Part shown: piece after piece, positions 35,469 to 43,736 of the stretch
Layout of the letters: each line of letters opens with the position of its first letter
Position numbering within the stretch: the stretch's first letter is position 1
Assembly (NCBI RefSeq): GCF_046557615.1
Contig: NZ_JBKIII010000002.1
Location: 496,001-560,000, forward strand
DNA from: Haloferax sp046557615
GTDB taxonomy: Archaea; Halobacteriota; Halobacteria; Halobacteriales; Haloferacaceae
Direction: 5' to 3'
DNA: 64,000 nt
Notes under the pieces: generated by a model
What the model saw: only the letters and a program-made list of their open reading frames with translations
Told to the model about the DNA's origin: nothing
The model's database searches: none
Translations under genes and position numbers: made by a program

Positions 35469-36509
35469 ATGAGCCAACCGGAGATCGTCCAGTCGACCCT
35501 CGACGGCGAGACCGTGGTTTCGCGCATCCATCTCGGAGGTGAGGACGAACTGTTCGTGACCCCATCACGAACGCTGGTCTATCGCGCTGAAGGCCTGCTC
35601 TCCGACGAGTCAGTCGATGAATTTCCGCACAATGCCGAGCGCCTCTCGGTGAGTGAGGGGCGTCGCAAGGGGAAAATTCTCCTCGATTACGGACTCGACG
35701 GGAGTCAAAAGTTCGGACTCTCAGTAAAGCGTCTCGACGAGGCCCTCCAGCCGATTCTCGAAGGAGTCCTCACGAGCGCGGGCGTCCTCGACGAAGGCGA
35801 AGGTGTCGTTCAGGCGTTCCGCTTCAGCGAACTCACACTCATTGTCACCGACAACCGTGTCGTTCGCCACATCGGGAGTGCCGTGTGGGACGAAGATTAC
35901 GAATCGTACCACTACGACGACGTCACCAACCTCGAATTCGAATCCGGAAGCGTCGCAACGACGGTCGTACTCACCACCAACGGCCGACAAGAGCGATTCA
36001 AGACGCCGAACGAACAAGAACGTCTCGTCCGTGAGAGCCTCTCGTCGGCGCTCTGTGAGTATCACGGCGTCAGCAGTCTCGAAGAGTTCCGCCTGAGTGT
36101 CGCGCCTGACGAGGAAGACGAAGCCGACTCGGAACGCGACAACACCGACTTCGGTGCTGGACCGGACCCACTCAGTGCGAACCCCGCAGAACTCGCTGAC
36201 GAGCCACAGAACGCGACGCGCGCAGAAGAAGCCGAACAGTCACAAGCAGTCGGCCAAGCGGTCGAAGCGACCGCTACATCCGGCGGGAGTGCGGCGCAAG
36301 CGACCGAAGCACCAGAAGAGGCCATCGCCGATGCGGCGGACCTCGGATTCGAAAATTCTGGATTCGAATCTGCGGCCGAGCCAACCCACACCGACCTCGA
36401 AGCCGAAATCGACGCGCTCAAAGACGTCGTCCAGGCACAAACCGAACAGATTCAACAGCAGCAGAAGCTTCTCGAACAACTCATCGAGGAACTTCGTCGC
36501 GGGCGCTAA
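35469..36509 (+). CDS. Haloarchaeal protein with tandem PH-like domains and coiled coil
   Basis: A 346-residue cytoplasmic protein. Two beta-rich repeats (about 1-95 and 95-205) each resemble bacterial PH-like domains, with phrases such as LFVTPSRTLVYRAEGLL and LIVTDNRVVRHIGS at equivalent places. Then comes an acidic, Ala/Glu-rich linker (about 210-305) and a C-terminal coiled coil of Gln-rich heptads (QAQTEQIQQQQKLLEQLIEEL). Function unknown; PH-like domains in prokaryotes often mediate protein assembly. Transcribed alone. Confidence 0.7.
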   Translation: MSQPEIVQSTLDGETVVSRIHLGGEDELFVTPSRTLVYRAEGLLSDESVDEFPHNAERLSVSEGRRKGKILLDYGLDGSQKFGLSVKRLDEALQPILEGVLTSAGVLDEGEGVVQAFRFSELTLIVTDNRVVRHIGSAVWDEDYESYHYDDVTNLEFESGSVATTVVLTTNGRQERFKTPNEQERLVRESLSSALCEYHGVSSLEEFRLSVAPDEEDEADSERDNTDFGAGPDPLSANPAELADEPQNATRAEEAEQSQAVGQAVEATATSGGSAAQATEAPEEAIADAADLGFENSGFESAAEPTHTDLEAEIDALKDVVQAQTEQIQQQQKLLEQLIEELRRGR

Positions 36510-36561
36510 CGACAACGGCGAATCATTCACGGCGAGACAGGTGGGATGCCGTCCTCGCTCG

Positions 36562-36930
36562 TCACTCGCGCCCGAGTACTTTTCTGATACACGACGAGCC
36601 GAACGGCCCGAGTTCGCCGGATTCGAATTTCACGAAGTGGCCGGTCGAAATCGACGTGCCGCACCGACGACACGAAAAGTCGCCTTCACGCTGAACGACC
36701 TGGCTCTCGAACCTGACGAACGTGCCACCGCGCCGATGGCGAACGTTCGCACCGTCGCGCTCGATGATGCCGCGCATTTCGGCGGTATCGAGGATGTCTC
36801 GCGTGAGCGTCGGGTCGGTGGTCACCGTCTCGATACGGTCCACGACCTCTGCGAGCGAGAGTTCGTCGGCTTCGAGGTGGGCGAGCAGTTCGAGCGCGAG
36901 TTCGACGCGCGCGGGCTCTCGTTCAGTCAC
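36562..36930 (-). CDS. Small zinc-finger protein (DUF5830-like)
   Basis: A 122-residue protein. The N-terminal 70 residues are helical and look like a winged-helix or hairpin module (LSLAEVVDRIETVTTDPTL). The C-terminal 45 residues hold a Cys pair CRRC and a later Cys in FGSSC, probably a treble-clef zinc site, with GHFVKFESGELGPFG between. A GTG start at 36930 is chosen; the longer open frame upstream has no sensible sequence. It is divergent from the VTT protein gene. Possibly nucleic-acid binding. Confidence 0.65.
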   Translation of the reverse strand: MTEREPARVELALELLAHLEADELSLAEVVDRIETVTTDPTLTRDILDTAEMRGIIERDGANVRHRRGGTFVRFESQVVQREGDFSCRRCGTSISTGHFVKFESGELGPFGSSCIRKVLGRE

Positions 36931-37018
36931 GACTCGCCACACAATCGAGGCGCAGACGGCTAAAACGCTCCGAAGCACAAAGCGTTTGACGACCGCACAT
37001 CCATGGACAGTCATCGCC

Positions 37019-37669
37019 GTGTCTCGCACTCGTTTCGCGTTCGGAGCAGTGATTGCCGCCGTCTGTATCGGTGCATTTCTCGTCTCACCGGCCGCGGTCA
37101 CTGCGCACGCGGCGTGGGTCGTTGCCGACCCGGTTCGACTCGTTGCGGTCACCGTCGGCCTCGCCGTCGTTCGCCCATTTGTGGCGTGGCCGACGACAAT
37201 TCTCGCCTTGCTGATTGGCTACGGCTTCGGACCGATTGGTATCCCGTTCGCGCTCGCACTCATCGTGGCGACGAGCATTCCACCCTACTTGGTTGCGCGC
37301 CGTTACGGAAGCGACGGGCGACTCGCAGCGATTGGTGAAGAAGCTATCTCAGTGACGGGGACGGTCCGAGGCGTGACCGCGAGTCGGCTGTTTCCGCTCC
37401 CCTCCGACGTGGTTTCGATTGCCTCCGGAGTTGCGAACGTTCCGTTCGGTGCGTTCGTCGTCGGGACTGCACTCGGAGAAATCCCGTGGGCAGTCGCAGG
37501 CGTCGTCGCGGGCGCGTCAGTCGAGACGCTCACCACCGAGTCGCTGGATGCGGTCTTGCGACCGGAGTTCATCGCACTCATCGCACTCGGTGGTGTCGCG
37601 TTGCTCGTCGGGCCTGCGTATCGGTACTATCGAGAAACCCGTCAGCCGAACCGCGGTCAGCACCAGTAA
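37019..37669 (+). CDS. TVP38/TMEM64-type (VTT domain) membrane protein
   Basis: A 216-residue protein with about six hydrophobic segments. The central GYGFGPIGIPFALALIVATSIPPYLVARRYG and RLFPLPSDVVSIASGVANVPFGAF match the VTT (SNARE-associated Golgi/DedA-like) domain, now known in eukaryotic homologues as lipid scramblases. A GTG at 37019 is the best start; a TTG at 36986 is an alternative. Role in archaeal lipid or membrane balance is inferred from family only. Confidence 0.72.
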   Translation: MSRTRFAFGAVIAAVCIGAFLVSPAAVTAHAAWVVADPVRLVAVTVGLAVVRPFVAWPTTILALLIGYGFGPIGIPFALALIVATSIPPYLVARRYGSDGRLAAIGEEAISVTGTVRGVTASRLFPLPSDVVSIASGVANVPFGAFVVGTALGEIPWAVAGVVAGASVETLTTESLDAVLRPEFIALIALGGVALLVGPAYRYYRETRQPNRGQHQ

Positions 37670-37707
37670 AATCAGACAGAAACAGTTAGAGAGGGCGTAC
37701 TTCGGTC

Positions 37708-39246
37708 TTAATCCAAGAGCGACTCGCCGGTCATCGCAGACGGTTGGTCCACGCCGACTAATTCGAGCATCGTCGGAGCGATATCGCACAGCGAGCCATC
37801 TGCTCGAATCGTGCGGCCACCCGAGAACGGGTGTTCACTCTCGGTGTCGGTCGCTTCTGGGGTGAGATAGGTGAACGGAACAGGGTTGTAGGTGTGGGCA
37901 GTGTTCGGGTCGTCTTCGGTGCCCATGTCGTCGGCGTTGCCGTGGTCCGCGGTGATGCAGACGTGCCCGCCGTGGGATTGGACCGCTTCGACGAGACGGC
38001 CCAGTTGGTCGTCAACTGCTTCGACGGCGGCGATTGCGGCGTCGAAATCTCCCGTGTGACCGACCATATCGGGGTTGGCGTAGTTGAGTACCATCACGTT
38101 CGGGTCGTCGGATTCGATGATGTCGATGGCGGTGTCGGTGAGTTCTTCGGCCGACATCTCGGGTTGAAGGTCGTAGGTCGGCACGTCCGGACTCTTGACG
38201 ATACTTCGGATTTCGCCGTCGAATTCGACTTCGCGGCCACCGTTGAGGAAGTAGGTGACGTGCGGGTACTTTTCGGACTCCGCGAGTCGCATCTGCGTCT
38301 TCCCGGCATTCGAGAGTACCTCGCCGAGCGTATCCTCGGGTTGGTTCGGCGGGAACGCGACCGGGATGTCGAAGGTCTTGTCGTACTGCGTCATCGTCGT
38401 CATGAAAATTTCCGGTGGCGTGGTCTCGAAGTCCCACGCGGGTTCGATGTCGCAGAGCATGCGCACGAGTTGGCGCGCGCGGTCAGACCGGAAGTTGAAG
38501 AAGACGACGCTGTCGCCGTCTTCGAGCGCGGGCGCGTCGTCGATGAGCGTTGGCTCGATGAACTCGTCGGTGTCGTCGCGGTCGTAGGAGTCGGTGACGG
38601 CTTCGACGGCGCTGTCGGCGGTCCACTCAGCCTCCCGTTCGACGATGGCGTCGTAGGCGCGCTTGGTGCGCTCCCAGTTCTGGTCGCGGTCCATCGCGTA
38701 GTAGCGTCCGGATACGGTGGCGACTTGTCCCGTCCCGTGTTCGTCGATGGCGGCTTCGAGGTCGGTCAGGTATTGCTCGCCGCCGGTCGGGCTCGTGTCG
38801 CGGCCGTCGGTAAAGGCGTGGGTGACGGCTTCCACATCGTGTTCTGCGGCGAGTCTGATGAGCGAGTGGAGGTGTTCTTGGTCGGAGTGGACGCCGCCGT
38901 CGGAGACGAGGCCCATGAAGTGGACGCGCCCACCGTTTTCTTTGGCGTGTTCGAGCGCGTTGGTGATTGCCTCATTTTCGTCGAACGACCCGTCTTCGAT
39001 GCTATCTCCGATTTCGGTGTAAGCCTGCTTGACGACCCGGCCAGCGCCGATGTTGAGGTGGCCGACTTCGCTGTTTCCCATCTGTCCTTCGGGGAGACCG
39101 ACGCGTCTGCCATCGACGATGAGCGTTCCGAACGCACCAGAATCACGGTAGTGGTCGAAGTTCGGCGTCTCTGCGGCCTCGATGGCGTTTCGGCGGTCGT
39201 GTTCGCCGAGTCCCCAGCCATCGAGAATGATGAGTGCTGCGTCCAT
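37708..39246 (-). CDS. gpmI: 2,3-bisphosphoglycerate-independent phosphoglycerate mutase
   Basis: A 512-residue alkaline-phosphatase-fold enzyme interconverting 3- and 2-phosphoglycerate with two Mn ions. It starts MDAALIILDGWGLGEHD, with the metal-binding Asp. The phospho-Ser is in GNSEVGHLNIGAGR, and late metal ligands are in CITADHGNADDM and NTAHTYN. Length matches the bacterial-type iPGM rather than the shorter archaeal ApgM. An in-frame N-terminal extension is not used because the family starts at this Met. Divergent from the DUF1405 gene. Confidence 0.95.
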   Translation of the reverse strand: MDAALIILDGWGLGEHDRRNAIEAAETPNFDHYRDSGAFGTLIVDGRRVGLPEGQMGNSEVGHLNIGAGRVVKQAYTEIGDSIEDGSFDENEAITNALEHAKENGGRVHFMGLVSDGGVHSDQEHLHSLIRLAAEHDVEAVTHAFTDGRDTSPTGGEQYLTDLEAAIDEHGTGQVATVSGRYYAMDRDQNWERTKRAYDAIVEREAEWTADSAVEAVTDSYDRDDTDEFIEPTLIDDAPALEDGDSVVFFNFRSDRARQLVRMLCDIEPAWDFETTPPEIFMTTMTQYDKTFDIPVAFPPNQPEDTLGEVLSNAGKTQMRLAESEKYPHVTYFLNGGREVEFDGEIRSIVKSPDVPTYDLQPEMSAEELTDTAIDIIESDDPNVMVLNYANPDMVGHTGDFDAAIAAVEAVDDQLGRLVEAVQSHGGHVCITADHGNADDMGTEDDPNTAHTYNPVPFTYLTPEATDTESEHPFSGGRTIRADGSLCDIAPTMLELVGVDQPSAMTGESLLD

Positions 39247-39373
39247 GTTCGGTGCTTCGGCGTCCCGCGGTAATTGTCCTTTGCTCTCGGCAGTGATTCG
39301 CCCGTTTGGCCGTGTGAATCTGGCGCATACCGTCCCGACGGCCTTTTCTCCGGGGGCACCGTTCGACTCGGCG

Positions 39374-40051
39374 ATGCGTCTCCGCGACATCGCACAGGAG
39401 TTCGACTCGAAACTCGACGACTGGGTAGAGTACTACCTCGGCAACGGGCCCAGCCTCGTCGTGTTTCTCTTGCTCAACGCTTCGGCCTTTCTCGTCGGCG
39501 TGAGTTTCTACGTCCACTCCGACCCGTCGCTCGCGGACATTCCGACGTTTCTCTACCCACTCTTCGGCGACTCGCCGACTGCGCTCGCGTTGATGACGCT
39601 CTCGGCGGCGACGTTGCTCCCGAACCTCGGCCGCCGCGTCGCGGACGCGCCCGTGAATCGCCCACTTGCGTACCTTCACACGCTCGCGTTCGTCTGGCTC
39701 GTCAAGTACGGCATCTGGACGGCCGTCGCGCTCAATCTCAGACCCGACCTGTACTTCGGATTCACTGGGTCGCTCCTCTGGGACTACTGGGGAATCATGC
39801 TCACCCACATCGGCTTCATCGGGCTTGCACTCCTCATCCCGAAGTACGGCGCGACGACGCGCGGCGCACTCGGATTCGCGCTCGTCCTCGCGCTCGTCAA
39901 CGACGTGTACGACTACGGATTCGGGTTCTATCCGCCACTGAAGTACGACGCGGGCCTGTTGCTGGCCGGAATCACGGTCGGACTCTCGTTCCTCTCGGTC
40001 TACCTCGCCGCGCAACTGTTTTTACCCTTGAGTGAGCGGTCGCAACGCTAA
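39374..40051 (+). CDS. DUF1405 family membrane protein
   Basis: A 225-residue protein with six to seven hydrophobic helices. The blocks HTLAFVWLVKYGIWT, WDYWGIMLTHIGFIG and LVNDVYDYGFGFYPPL are characteristic of DUF1405, an uncharacterised membrane family in Bacilli and haloarchaea. ATG at 39374. No genetic partner stands out; gpmI is divergent and the ArsR-type regulator follows after 65 nt. Confidence 0.83.
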   Translation: MRLRDIAQEFDSKLDDWVEYYLGNGPSLVVFLLLNASAFLVGVSFYVHSDPSLADIPTFLYPLFGDSPTALALMTLSAATLLPNLGRRVADAPVNRPLAYLHTLAFVWLVKYGIWTAVALNLRPDLYFGFTGSLLWDYWGIMLTHIGFIGLALLIPKYGATTRGALGFALVLALVNDVYDYGFGFYPPLKYDAGLLLAGITVGLSFLSVYLAAQLFLPLSERSQR

Positions 40052-40116
40052 TCGGGCGACTGCGTAGCATTCACTATGAGTCAGGCTTTTCCCCACCTAC
40101 CGACTATGGTTGGGTA

Positions 40117-40770
40117 ATGGATTCCGCGGTACTGCTTGACCTACTCGGGAACGAAAACCGCCGTCGCATTCTGCGGCTACTCTCGCACAAACCGTGCTAC
40201 GTCACCGAGATTAGCGAGTACCTCGGCGTCAGCCCAAAAGCCGTTATCGACCACTTGCGAAAACTCGAAGAGGCGGGGCTCATCGAGTCACACACCGACG
40301 ACCAGCGGCGCAAGTACTTCCACATCTCGCGCAACCTTCGATTGGAGGTGAACGTCTCTCCCTACGGATTCGGGGCCAAGAGCGCGTATCCACCGAGTCC
40401 GTCGCTCGATATGAAGGGTCGCTGCCCGCACGTCTCGCTCGAAGTCGAACAGACAGACACCAACGACATCGCCGACCTCGCGCGCGAACTCGGGAACTTA
40501 GAAGAACTCGATAACGAACTCTCGCTCGCCCAGCGGTGGGTTCAGGGCCGTCTCACCGACGTTCTCGACCGAATCAACGACCGACTCGGTGTCGATGCAG
40601 ACAGTCGATTCTACGCGCAGATTCTCGCCGCCATCGCCCACGGGTCGCGGTCGGTTCGAACCATCGCAAAAGAGCTGAACGCCGACCCCGGAATCGTCGA
40701 TGCGGCGCTCCACCACCTCGCCGAAGGCGGTCTCGTGAGCCGCCGAACCGACGGTTGGCACATCGATTAA
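40117..40770 (+). CDS. ArsR-type winged-helix transcriptional regulator
   Basis: A 217-residue regulator. Residues about 5-80 are a winged helix (NENRRRILRLLSHKPCYVTEISEYLGVSPKAVIDHLRKLE). The middle (about 95-150) is a haloarchaeal-specific region, and the C-terminal 60 residues form a second winged helix (SVRTIAKELNADPGIVDAALHHL). Two DNA-binding domains in one chain is unusual for the family. No metal-binding Cys cluster is evident. Its stop codon directly abuts that of the opposite gene, 0 nt apart. Confidence 0.85.
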   Translation: MDSAVLLDLLGNENRRRILRLLSHKPCYVTEISEYLGVSPKAVIDHLRKLEEAGLIESHTDDQRRKYFHISRNLRLEVNVSPYGFGAKSAYPPSPSLDMKGRCPHVSLEVEQTDTNDIADLARELGNLEELDNELSLAQRWVQGRLTDVLDRINDRLGVDADSRFYAQILAAIAHGSRSVRTIAKELNADPGIVDAALHHLAEGGLVSRRTDGWHID

Positions 40771-41259
40771 TCAGATTTCTCGCGTCAACCCGTCGCGCAG
40801 GTCTCTGCCGAAGTAGTGACCGACGAGTCCGGCGAGCGCGCCAGTCACAGAGCCGACGCCAGCGATTGCCAGTCCGTAGTCGGCGAGCAACTGGAGGGCG
40901 AAGGGTGCGAACACCGAGAGGAGCGTCGAGAGGACGAACGCGAACCCGGCGGCAATCGCTCCGGCGAGACCGACTTCGACGTACCGTCGGTTCGACCCGA
41001 GGATGCCGAGGAGAAACCCGGCCATGGCGATACCGAGGAAGTTGCCGATGAATCCGATGAGTGGAATCGCCCCGCCGACGATGACCCCGCCGATGGAGAG
41101 GACGAGCGCCACGAGGAACGTCCTGACCGAGAACAGACCGCCGAGGCGACCACTACTCGATTTTGATTTCGTTGGGGCCGACTCGTCGTCGTCGAGATTC
41201 AGCCCTGCGAGGATGTCGTCCACGGACGATTCGGACTCGCGTTGGTCGGACCGTTGCAT
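40771..41259 (-). CDS. Uncharacterised Gly-rich membrane protein
   Basis: A 162-residue protein. The first 45 residues are acidic and disordered (ESSVDDILAGLNLDDDES); the rest has four Gly-rich hydrophobic helices with GxxxG-like spacing, similar to DUF5518/DUF456-type haloarchaeal proteins. Its stop codon abuts that of the ArsR-type regulator. Function unknown. Confidence 0.65.
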   Translation of the reverse strand: MQRSDQRESESSVDDILAGLNLDDDESAPTKSKSSSGRLGGLFSVRTFLVALVLSIGGVIVGGAIPLIGFIGNFLGIAMAGFLLGILGSNRRYVEVGLAGAIAAGFAFVLSTLLSVFAPFALQLLADYGLAIAGVGSVTGALAGLVGHYFGRDLRDGLTREI

Positions 41260-41352
41260 GCGTTACGAATCGTGGGCGAAGAGGATGGCTCTTGTGCTGG
41301 AAGTGGTCACAGTCGCGGTCTGGTATCGAACCTCTCGGCCTTTTTGGTCCAC

Positions 41353-41495
41353 CGTGAGACGCTTCGCGCCTCACGAGCCTTCGCTCGCTGGCGCTCACGA
41401 AGACAGGTTTTTGCCGTTCACGAGACGCAAAGCGTCTCGTTAGCCAATCAGAACGCAGAGCGTTCTGATGACGTGAGCGGGTCGCGTAGCGACCC
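41353..41495. repeat. Array of short palindromes with GC-NNN-GC centres upstream of gatD
   Basis: Five hairpins in 143 nt. 41353-41375: 9 of 10 pairs, loop TTC. 41374-41387: 5 bp, loop CTTC. 41420-41440: 9 bp perfect, loop AAA. 41447-41469: 10 bp perfect, loop AGA. 41479-41495: 7 bp perfect, loop GTA. Four of them have the same centre GC-NNN-GC while their arms differ, so they are not copies of one sequence. They lie 58-201 nt before the gatD start. Confidence 0.75.
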
Positions 41496-41553
41496 CGTGG
41501 AGGAAAAAGGTGGAATGGTGGGTTTGAAGTCTGCCGCCACGCTATCCCGCGAT

Positions 41554-42801
41554 ATGAATGCAGGCGACCGTGTCCGCGCCACGCGCGGAGACGTTACGAA
41601 CGAAGGCGTCTTGATGCCGTCGTCGACCGAGGACCATCTCGTCATCAAGTTAGAAGGTGGCTACAACATCGGTATCGACCGCGACGATGCGGACGTGGAA
41701 GTACTCGAAACAGACGTGTACGACGTCGAAGACGCACAGTCTGAGACGGGCGGCGCATCCGAAATCGAGTTCGACGACGACCTCCCGACGATTTCGCTCA
41801 TCTCGACCGGCGGCACCATCGCATCGACGGTCGACTACCGGACGGGCGCGGTGACCGCGCAGTTCGACGCCGAAGACGTCCTTCGCGCCGTGCCGGACCT
41901 CGCCGGGCGCGCGAACTACCGCGGGCGCGTCGTCGCCAACATCCTCTCAGAGAACATGACGCCCGAAGTCTGGGTGAACCTCGCCGAAGCAATCGTCGAA
42001 GAAGTCGAAGCAGGCGCGGACGGCGTCGTCGTCATGCACGGCACCGACACGATGCAGTACTCTGCGTCTGCCATGTCCTACATGCTCGACACGCCGGTTC
42101 CCATCGTCTTCACCGGCAGTCAACGCTCGGCTGACCGACCGTCCTCGGACAACGTGATGAACGCCGTCTGCGCCGTCGAAGCCGCGAAAGCCGACGCCGC
42201 AGAGGTCATGATTTGCATGCACGCCTCCGAGTCCGACGACGCCTGCGCGCTCCACGAAGGCACGCGCGTCCGCAAGAATCACACCTCGCGGCGCGACGCC
42301 TTCGAGACCATCGGCGCGAAACCGCTGGGAGAAGTCGATTACGAGTCCGAGGAGGTCACCTACCGCCGTGACTACGCCGAGCGCGGGTCTGTGGACCTCG
42401 CGCTCCACGCCGACCTCGACAGCGAGGTCGAACTCATCAAGTTCACGCCGGGGATGGACCCTGCGGCACTCGATTACCTCGACGGCAAGTCGGGCCTCAT
42501 CATCGAAGGAACCGGTCTGGGACACATCCACACCGACCTCATTCCCCGCATCGAGGGACTCATCGAAGACGGGACGGTCGTCGCCATGACCTCGCAGTGT
42601 CTCGAAGGCCGCGTCTGTGACCGCGTCTACGACACCGGCCGCGACCTGCTCGATGCAGGCGTCGTCGAAGCGGGCGACACGCTTCCGGGGACGGCCAAGG
42701 TCAAGCTCATGTGGGCGCTTGCGAACCTCGCCAATCCTACGGATGCGATGGGTCGGAACCTCGAAGGCGAGTTGACCGAGCGGTCGGTTCCCTGGGAGTA
42801 A
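41554..42801 (+). CDS. gatD: Glu-tRNA(Gln) amidotransferase subunit D
   Basis: A 415-residue protein. With GatE it converts Glu-tRNA(Gln) to Gln-tRNA(Gln) in Archaea; GatD frees ammonia from asparagine or glutamine. The first about 75 residues are the small beta-barrel domain specific to GatD (GDRVRATRGDVTNEGVLMP), followed by an asparaginase-type domain with STGGTIAST and MHGTDTMQYSASAM. The ATG at 41554 opens the beta-barrel; the open frame upstream runs through the palindrome array and is not part of the protein. A GNAT gene follows after 4 nt. Confidence 0.95.
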   Translation: MNAGDRVRATRGDVTNEGVLMPSSTEDHLVIKLEGGYNIGIDRDDADVEVLETDVYDVEDAQSETGGASEIEFDDDLPTISLISTGGTIASTVDYRTGAVTAQFDAEDVLRAVPDLAGRANYRGRVVANILSENMTPEVWVNLAEAIVEEVEAGADGVVVMHGTDTMQYSASAMSYMLDTPVPIVFTGSQRSADRPSSDNVMNAVCAVEAAKADAAEVMICMHASESDDACALHEGTRVRKNHTSRRDAFETIGAKPLGEVDYESEEVTYRRDYAERGSVDLALHADLDSEVELIKFTPGMDPAALDYLDGKSGLIIEGTGLGHIHTDLIPRIEGLIEDGTVVAMTSQCLEGRVCDRVYDTGRDLLDAGVVEAGDTLPGTAKVKLMWALANLANPTDAMGRNLEGELTERSVPWE

Positions 42802-42805
42802 CCTG

Positions 42806-43711
42806 ATGGAGATACGACCCGCACGCCCCGAAGACTACGACGCCGTCGTGGCCTTCACGAGTGATACGTGGTCCGACCGCGGCGGGTCGGACTACATCCC
42901 CGACATCTATCACGACTGGATAGACCCCGGCGAGCGGACGCAAGTGACGCTTCTCGTCGATATCGGCGACGAGACGCCATCTGGCGAGGTTGTCGCTATC
43001 GCGCAGATAGTCATGCTCTCCGAGTACGAGGCATGGGCACAGGGAATGCGTGTCGCATCCGACCACCGCAAACAGGGCTACGCGACGAAGCTCAACGACG
43101 CGCTGTTCGACTGGGCGCGCGAACGGGGTGCAAAGCGCGTCCGCAACATGATTCACTCGTGGAACATCCCGAGTCTCTCCACCGCGCGTGCCGCGGGATT
43201 CGAACCCGGAATCGAGTTCCGGTGGGCGACGCCCGAACCGAATGCTGAGTCCGAATCTGACCTGCGCGTCAGCGCCGATGCCGACGCCGCGTGGGCGTTC
43301 TGGACCGACAGCGACACGCGCCACGAACTGAAGGGACTCGCGCTCGACCCGGTCGAGTCGTGGGCCGTTTCGGAACTGACGCGCGAACGCCTGCACGAGG
43401 TGGCCGACGATGGTCGCCTGCTCGTCGTCGGCGACGACCACGTCTCGGGGATGACCTACCGCAACCGAACCTACTCGCGCGAAATCGACGGCGAGACGGT
43501 GACGTGGGCCGAGTACGCCGTCGCGGCGTGGGACTCACAACCCGCGTGTCAGGCACTCATGGATGCGGTTCGAAAGGATGCAGCAGCAGTCGGTGCAGAC
43601 CGAACTCGTGTTCTCGTACCGGAAGGTATCGACTGGGTATCCGACGTCGCTTACACGTACAGTGGGCTTGCCGAAGAACCGACGTTCGTCATGGACGCCG
43701 AACTGTCGTAA
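42806..43711 (+). CDS. GNAT family N-acetyltransferase, two-lobed
   Basis: A 301-residue protein. The N-terminal GNAT domain (about 1-135) has the acetyl-CoA loop VASDHRKQGYATKL. The second half (about 150-300) repeats the general GNAT outline, without a clear acetyl-CoA loop, so it may be a degenerate second domain. The start is 4 nt after the gatD stop, implying cotranscription. Substrate unknown. Confidence 0.83.
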   Translation: MEIRPARPEDYDAVVAFTSDTWSDRGGSDYIPDIYHDWIDPGERTQVTLLVDIGDETPSGEVVAIAQIVMLSEYEAWAQGMRVASDHRKQGYATKLNDALFDWARERGAKRVRNMIHSWNIPSLSTARAAGFEPGIEFRWATPEPNAESESDLRVSADADAAWAFWTDSDTRHELKGLALDPVESWAVSELTRERLHEVADDGRLLVVGDDHVSGMTYRNRTYSREIDGETVTWAEYAVAAWDSQPACQALMDAVRKDAAAVGADRTRVLVPEGIDWVSDVAYTYSGLAEEPTFVMDAELS

Positions 43712-43736
43712 GGTCGCCGAGTTGCCGTAATCGGCG

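Noticed and set aside
37831..39273. Plus-strand open frame of about 480 codons antisense to gpmI
   Set aside because: Shadow; gpmI has all catalytic motifs on the other strand.
41353..41495. CRISPR array
   Set aside because: The palindromes differ in sequence and spacing; there is no repeated unit with regular spacers and no cas gene in the window.
41242..41553. N-terminal extension of GatD through the palindrome array
   Set aside because: The family starts at the beta-barrel (ATG 41554), and the upstream translation is Arg/Ser low complexity from the hairpins.
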